NCBI GenBank assembly: GCA_900468535.1
Contig: UBTY01000022.1
Location: 1-64,000, forward strand
Source: Hyphomicrobiales bacterium
GTDB lineage: Bacteria; Pseudomonadota; Alphaproteobacteria; Rhizobiales; Rhizobiaceae
Direction: 5' to 3'
Length of the DNA: 64,000 bases
Part shown: piece after piece, positions 61,637-64,000 of the stretch
How positions within the stretch are numbered: position 1 is the stretch's first letter
Layout of the letters: the number at the start of each line of letters is the position of its first letter
Program-made: the position numbers and the translations under genes
The notes under the pieces: generated by a model
What the model was told of the DNA's origin: nothing
Databases searched by the model: none
The model's input: only the letters and a program-made list of their open reading frames with translations

Positions 61637-62818
61637 TCAGGCGCGCCTGTTGAAGGTCCCAAGGATGATCGCACCGACGAAGCCAGAGGCCACAGACCCG
61701 AGCAGTATCCCCATCTTCACATGGTCCTGAATCGTCGGATCGTCGAACGCGAGAAGCCCAATGAAGAGGCTCATCGTAAAGCCGATCCCACAAAGCGCCG
61801 CAACCCCGGTCATCTGGCCCCAGCCGGCCTTTGCGGGAAGGTCGGCGAGGCCAAGCTTCACCAACAGGGTAACTGTACCAAGCACGCCGACGAGCTTGCC
61901 GAGCAGCAGCCCTGTCGCCACGCCCATCGTCAGCGGTTCGGAAAAGGTAGCAATAGAGGCTCCGGCGAACGAGACGCCGGCATTCGCAAAGCCGAAGATC
62001 GGCACCACAAAGAAGGCGACTGGCTTGTGCAGCAGGTGCTCAAGATGATGAAGCGGAGATTCCCTGTGCGTTGCTTCCGGCGTTCCGGGCGTCACCTTGA
62101 GCGGGATTGTCAGCGCGAGAAGGACGCCAGCGAAGGTCGCGTGGATGCCCGACAGGAAGACCAGAAGCCATAGCACAGCGCCAAGAACGAGGTAGGGCAA
62201 GAGCGTCAGTACTTTCGCGCGGTTCAGGCCATAGAGAGTCGCTAGCACGACGGCTGCTCCGGCGAGAGCGAACATGTTGAGATCGTTGGTATAAAAGAGG
62301 GCGATCACCACGACCGCACCGAGATCGTCGATGATGGCGAGGGCGGCAAGGAAGATCTTCAGCGAAGCTGGCACGCGAGAGCCGAAGAGCGAAATCACGC
62401 CGAGAGCGAAGGCGATGTCGGTCGCGGTAGGGATCGCCCAGCCCCGAAGAGCCGCCGGGTTCTCCCAGTTGAAGCCAACGTAGAACAAGGCGGGGAAGAC
62501 CATGCCGCCGAGCGCTGCCGCCCCAGGCAAAATTCTCCGGCTCCAGGAGGAAAGCTGCCCGTCGAGCATTTCACGCTTGATCTCAAGGCCGACCAGCAGG
62601 AAGAACAGCGCCATCAGGGCGTCGTTGATCCAGTGCAGTAGGCTTAGCGGGCCAACGAAGACGTGGAGCGCGTGGAAGTAGGCCTCGGCAAACGGCGAAT
62701 TCGCTATCACGATGGCTACGAGCGCGACGGCCATGAGCACGAGACCGCCAGATGCTTCATTGTCGAGAAACTGGCGAAGGGTGGACCGAATACGGCCTGC
62801 GGAGATAGGCAACGACAT
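61637..62818 (-). CDS. nhaA: NhaA Na+/H+ antiporter
   Basis: 393 residues, twelve spans. The ion-binding aspartates are in [20 protein letters not shown]; further NhaA motifs are [40 protein letters not shown] and FALCG-like [20 protein letters not shown]. It expels Na+ in exchange for protons, driven by alkaline-activated H+ influx. The ATG at 62818 follows AAGGGAG at 9 bp; the upstream extension to 62899 is not NhaA-like. It lies between the two 187-bp repeats. Confidence 0.94.
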   Translation of the reverse strand: MSLPISAGRIRSTLRQFLDNEASGGLVLMAVALVAIVIANSPFAEAYFHALHVFVGPLSLLHWINDALMALFFLLVGLEIKREMLDGQLSSWSRRILPGAAALGGMVFPALFYVGFNWENPAALRGWAIPTATDIAFALGVISLFGSRVPASLKIFLAALAIIDDLGAVVVIALFYTNDLNMFALAGAAVVLATLYGLNRAKVLTLLPYLVLGAVLWLLVFLSGIHATFAGVLLALTIPLKVTPGTPEATHRESPLHHLEHLLHKPVAFFVVPIFGFANAGVSFAGASIATFSEPLTMGVATGLLLGKLVGVLGTVTLLVKLGLADLPAKAGWGQMTGVAALCGIGFTMSLFIGLLAFDDPTIQDHVKMGILLGSVASGFVGAIILGTFNRRA

Positions 62819-63351
62819 AGGCCAGCACTCCCTTGTGGAGGGTTGATCGTAGTCTCCGTCGATTTCGGGGAATCCCGTGGCGCACGCAGCACACGCCATC
62901 TATTTGAATAGTGGAGCAAGGCGTCGACTTCCAGCAAAATCGTTCACTTAGGGGTGCGAAAACCACCGAAACTGCCAGCCGCGACCACAGCGAACTGCGC
63001 TAGAGCGAGCAGCGCCAAGACTCTAATTTGCAGCAGGTAGACCAACCGGGAAGATTGAACACGCGCGAACGGTTTATCAGGCGCCCTCCAACTCTTTGAT
63101 TCTTATCGAGAGCAAGATGGCGGATATAACAAGCTCAAGCGATTTAATTGGCGGCTACACCTGAGCCTCTCACTTCGAACCGGGCTCATCCCCTCAACCT
63201 TTCGTCAGCATATAGACGCCTTTGTCGTCGCCAGCGATCTCGAAGATGCAGATGACCGGAAGCCACCCCCGGCGTTCGCGAGCAGCCGTGAGTAAAACTT
63301 GGCGGCAAATGACACTGGTGGCGGCTGCCCGATTATTGGAACCCAGGCGTA
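62819..63351. other. Intergenic region with repeat copy 2
   Basis: About 530 bp upstream of nhaA. It holds the second direct repeat (63016-63201). On the minus strand near 63203-63290 a frame ends in WLPVICIFEIAGDDKGVYML TKG-like sequence that looks protein-derived, but its beginning overlaps the SnoaL-like gene and no start fits; possibly a decayed gene end. Confidence 0.4.
63016..63201. repeat. 187-bp imperfect direct repeat, copy 2
   Basis: Second copy of the sequence at 60420-60606, about 2.6 kb away in the same orientation, upstream of nhaA. The copies start with CAAGAC..TAATTTGCAGCAG and end in CTCAACCTT. Confidence 0.85.
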
Positions 63352-63747
63352 TCACGGATTTAACAGGTCGGTACCATAAGAATTGTCGACCGCGCAGAGC
63401 CACTCATGCGACCCCGCTCTGCGAAAAACATAGGTCGCTCGTCGTAACGTCGCCGAGCGTGCACCGCCTTGATCAATAGTGTCGAGCCAGGTCTCCATAA
63501 CGACAAGTGCCGTATCGGCACCCTCAATGATTTCCATGTGACCCTGGCGAACGGCGAGGCTGTCGTTGAAATGAGCTGAGATCGATTCAAACGCTCGCCT
63601 GATCTGCTCTTTGCCTCTGGCAAGCATGCCAGGCTTGACCACCAAGGTGGCGTCTAAGGCGTAGAAATCCATGAGGGCATCGAAATTTTTCGCCGAGATC
63701 GCCCGGTCGGCGGACTCGATTAGTCGCTTCAAGGCGTGATCTGCCAT
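63352..63747 (-). CDS. SnoaL/NTF2-like small protein (SgcJ type)
   Basis: 131 residues of the cone-shaped NTF2-like fold. SADRAISAKNFDALMDFYAL, DATLVVKPGMLARGKEQIRR and AFESISAHFN are typical of SgcJ/EcaC-like or DUF4440 proteins; the later part gives LVVMETWLDTIDQGG and ATYVFRRAGSHEWLCAVDNS. Enzymatic role unknown. The ATG at 63747 has GGAGAAGAG upstream. It follows the TetR-like gene at 14 bp, so one operon. Confidence 0.82.
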   Translation of the reverse strand: MADHALKRLIESADRAISAKNFDALMDFYALDATLVVKPGMLARGKEQIRRAFESISAHFNDSLAVRQGHMEIIEGADTALVVMETWLDTIDQGGARSATLRRATYVFRRAGSHEWLCAVDNSYGTDLLNP

Positions 63748-63761
63748 TGCTCTCTTCTCCG

Positions 63762-64000
63762 TCACATCTCTTCGTCAAGTGAGGCATAGCGCTGAATGGT
63801 TTTGCCAATGGAGCGCACGATGAATTCGACAGGCATTGCAACGACTGGCGGGAGACCGAGGACGTAACGCGTCATCGCCAGCCCGATGAGCTGTGAACCG
63901 ACGAGCCCTGCTCGAAGCGCTGCCGTTTCCGGTCGGCCGACTCGCGCGATCGCAGGCAAAACCTGCGTCGCGAATATCCCGCGCATCCTTTCGGCAGCCT
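63762..64000 (-). CDS. TetR-family regulator, C-terminal part (cut by window edge)
   Basis: The visible 79 or so residues match the ligand-binding C-terminal domain of TetR-type regulators: RPETAALRAGLVGSQLIGLA then MTRYVLGLPPVVAMPVEFIV. The frame continues to the window edge, so the DNA-binding N-terminus lies beyond 64000. It is upstream of the SnoaL-like gene in the same direction and may control it. Confidence 0.75.
   Translation of the reverse strand, partial: AAERMRGIFATQVLPAIARVGRPETAALRAGLVGSQLIGLAMTRYVLGLPPVVAMPVEFIVRSIGKTIQRYASLDEEM

Overview
The window looks like an accessory replicon or plasmid segment from a member of the Rhizobiaceae (Rhizobium/Ensifer/Agrobacterium group). The evidence is high GC with GC-rich third positions, a NasST/NarK/NirBD/NasA/CysG assimilation block, IalB, DUF4142, DUF2254 and PhyR-type signalling proteins, many toxin-antitoxin genes, an IS21 remnant and many decaying genes. 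I see no rRNA, tRNA, CRISPR array or replication origin. Everything here was read by eye; no search or folding program was run.

0-8.5 kb is a stability/defence segment. It starts with the end of an SDR gene convergent with a LysR regulator, then VapBC, a HisKA_2-type histidine kinase, an orphan ParD antitoxin cut by an IS21 (istB) remnant, a single-chain MNT-HEPN protein, a Phd-type antitoxin beside a frameshifted PemK-like toxin, and an Abi_2 (AbiF) gene preceded by a structured RNA ending in a terminator.

8.9-33.2 kb is a nitrogen-assimilation region. NasT (an ANTAR RNA-binding regulator) and NasS precede narK-nirB-nirD-nasA-cysG. A second cluster, 16 kb further on, has a nitrate-reductase-associated protein and a nitrate reductase fused to a CysJ-like diflavin reductase, split by a one-base frameshift. 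Both clusters start with a sigma-54 type promoter, two hexaloop hairpins of the ANTAR-target kind and an intrinsic terminator overlapping the second hairpin, so both look like NasT-controlled attenuators. Between them lie a DUF4238 gene, two MarR genes with a divergent ClC antiporter, and a flavin monooxygenase with an Ssu-like sulfonate ABC transporter.

33.3-38 kb has an ECF sigma factor - DUF4142 - cupredoxin operon, a receiver protein and two frameshifted genes (antibiotic-biosynthesis-monooxygenase type, amidase).

38-64 kb is dominated by membrane, respiratory and ion/proton-handling genes: AI-2E-type permease, DUF2254, ClC, DUF4396, CDF metal exporter, YdeP-like molybdo-oxidoreductase, PQQ glucose dehydrogenase, CPA1 Na+/H+ antiporter, cytochrome bo3 oxidase (cyoABCD), truncated Kup and NhaA. 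Ten copies of one 15-bp palindrome (TATCAY-N3-RTGATR) sit just upstream of genes between 39.5 and 61.6 kb, including the third marR gene itself. I read this as a local MarR regulon joining respiration, ion transport and several tiny uncharacterised proteins. It is the most interesting undescribed system in the window. Three small genes (42, 30 and 38 codons) in this part were found by reading the intergenic DNA directly.
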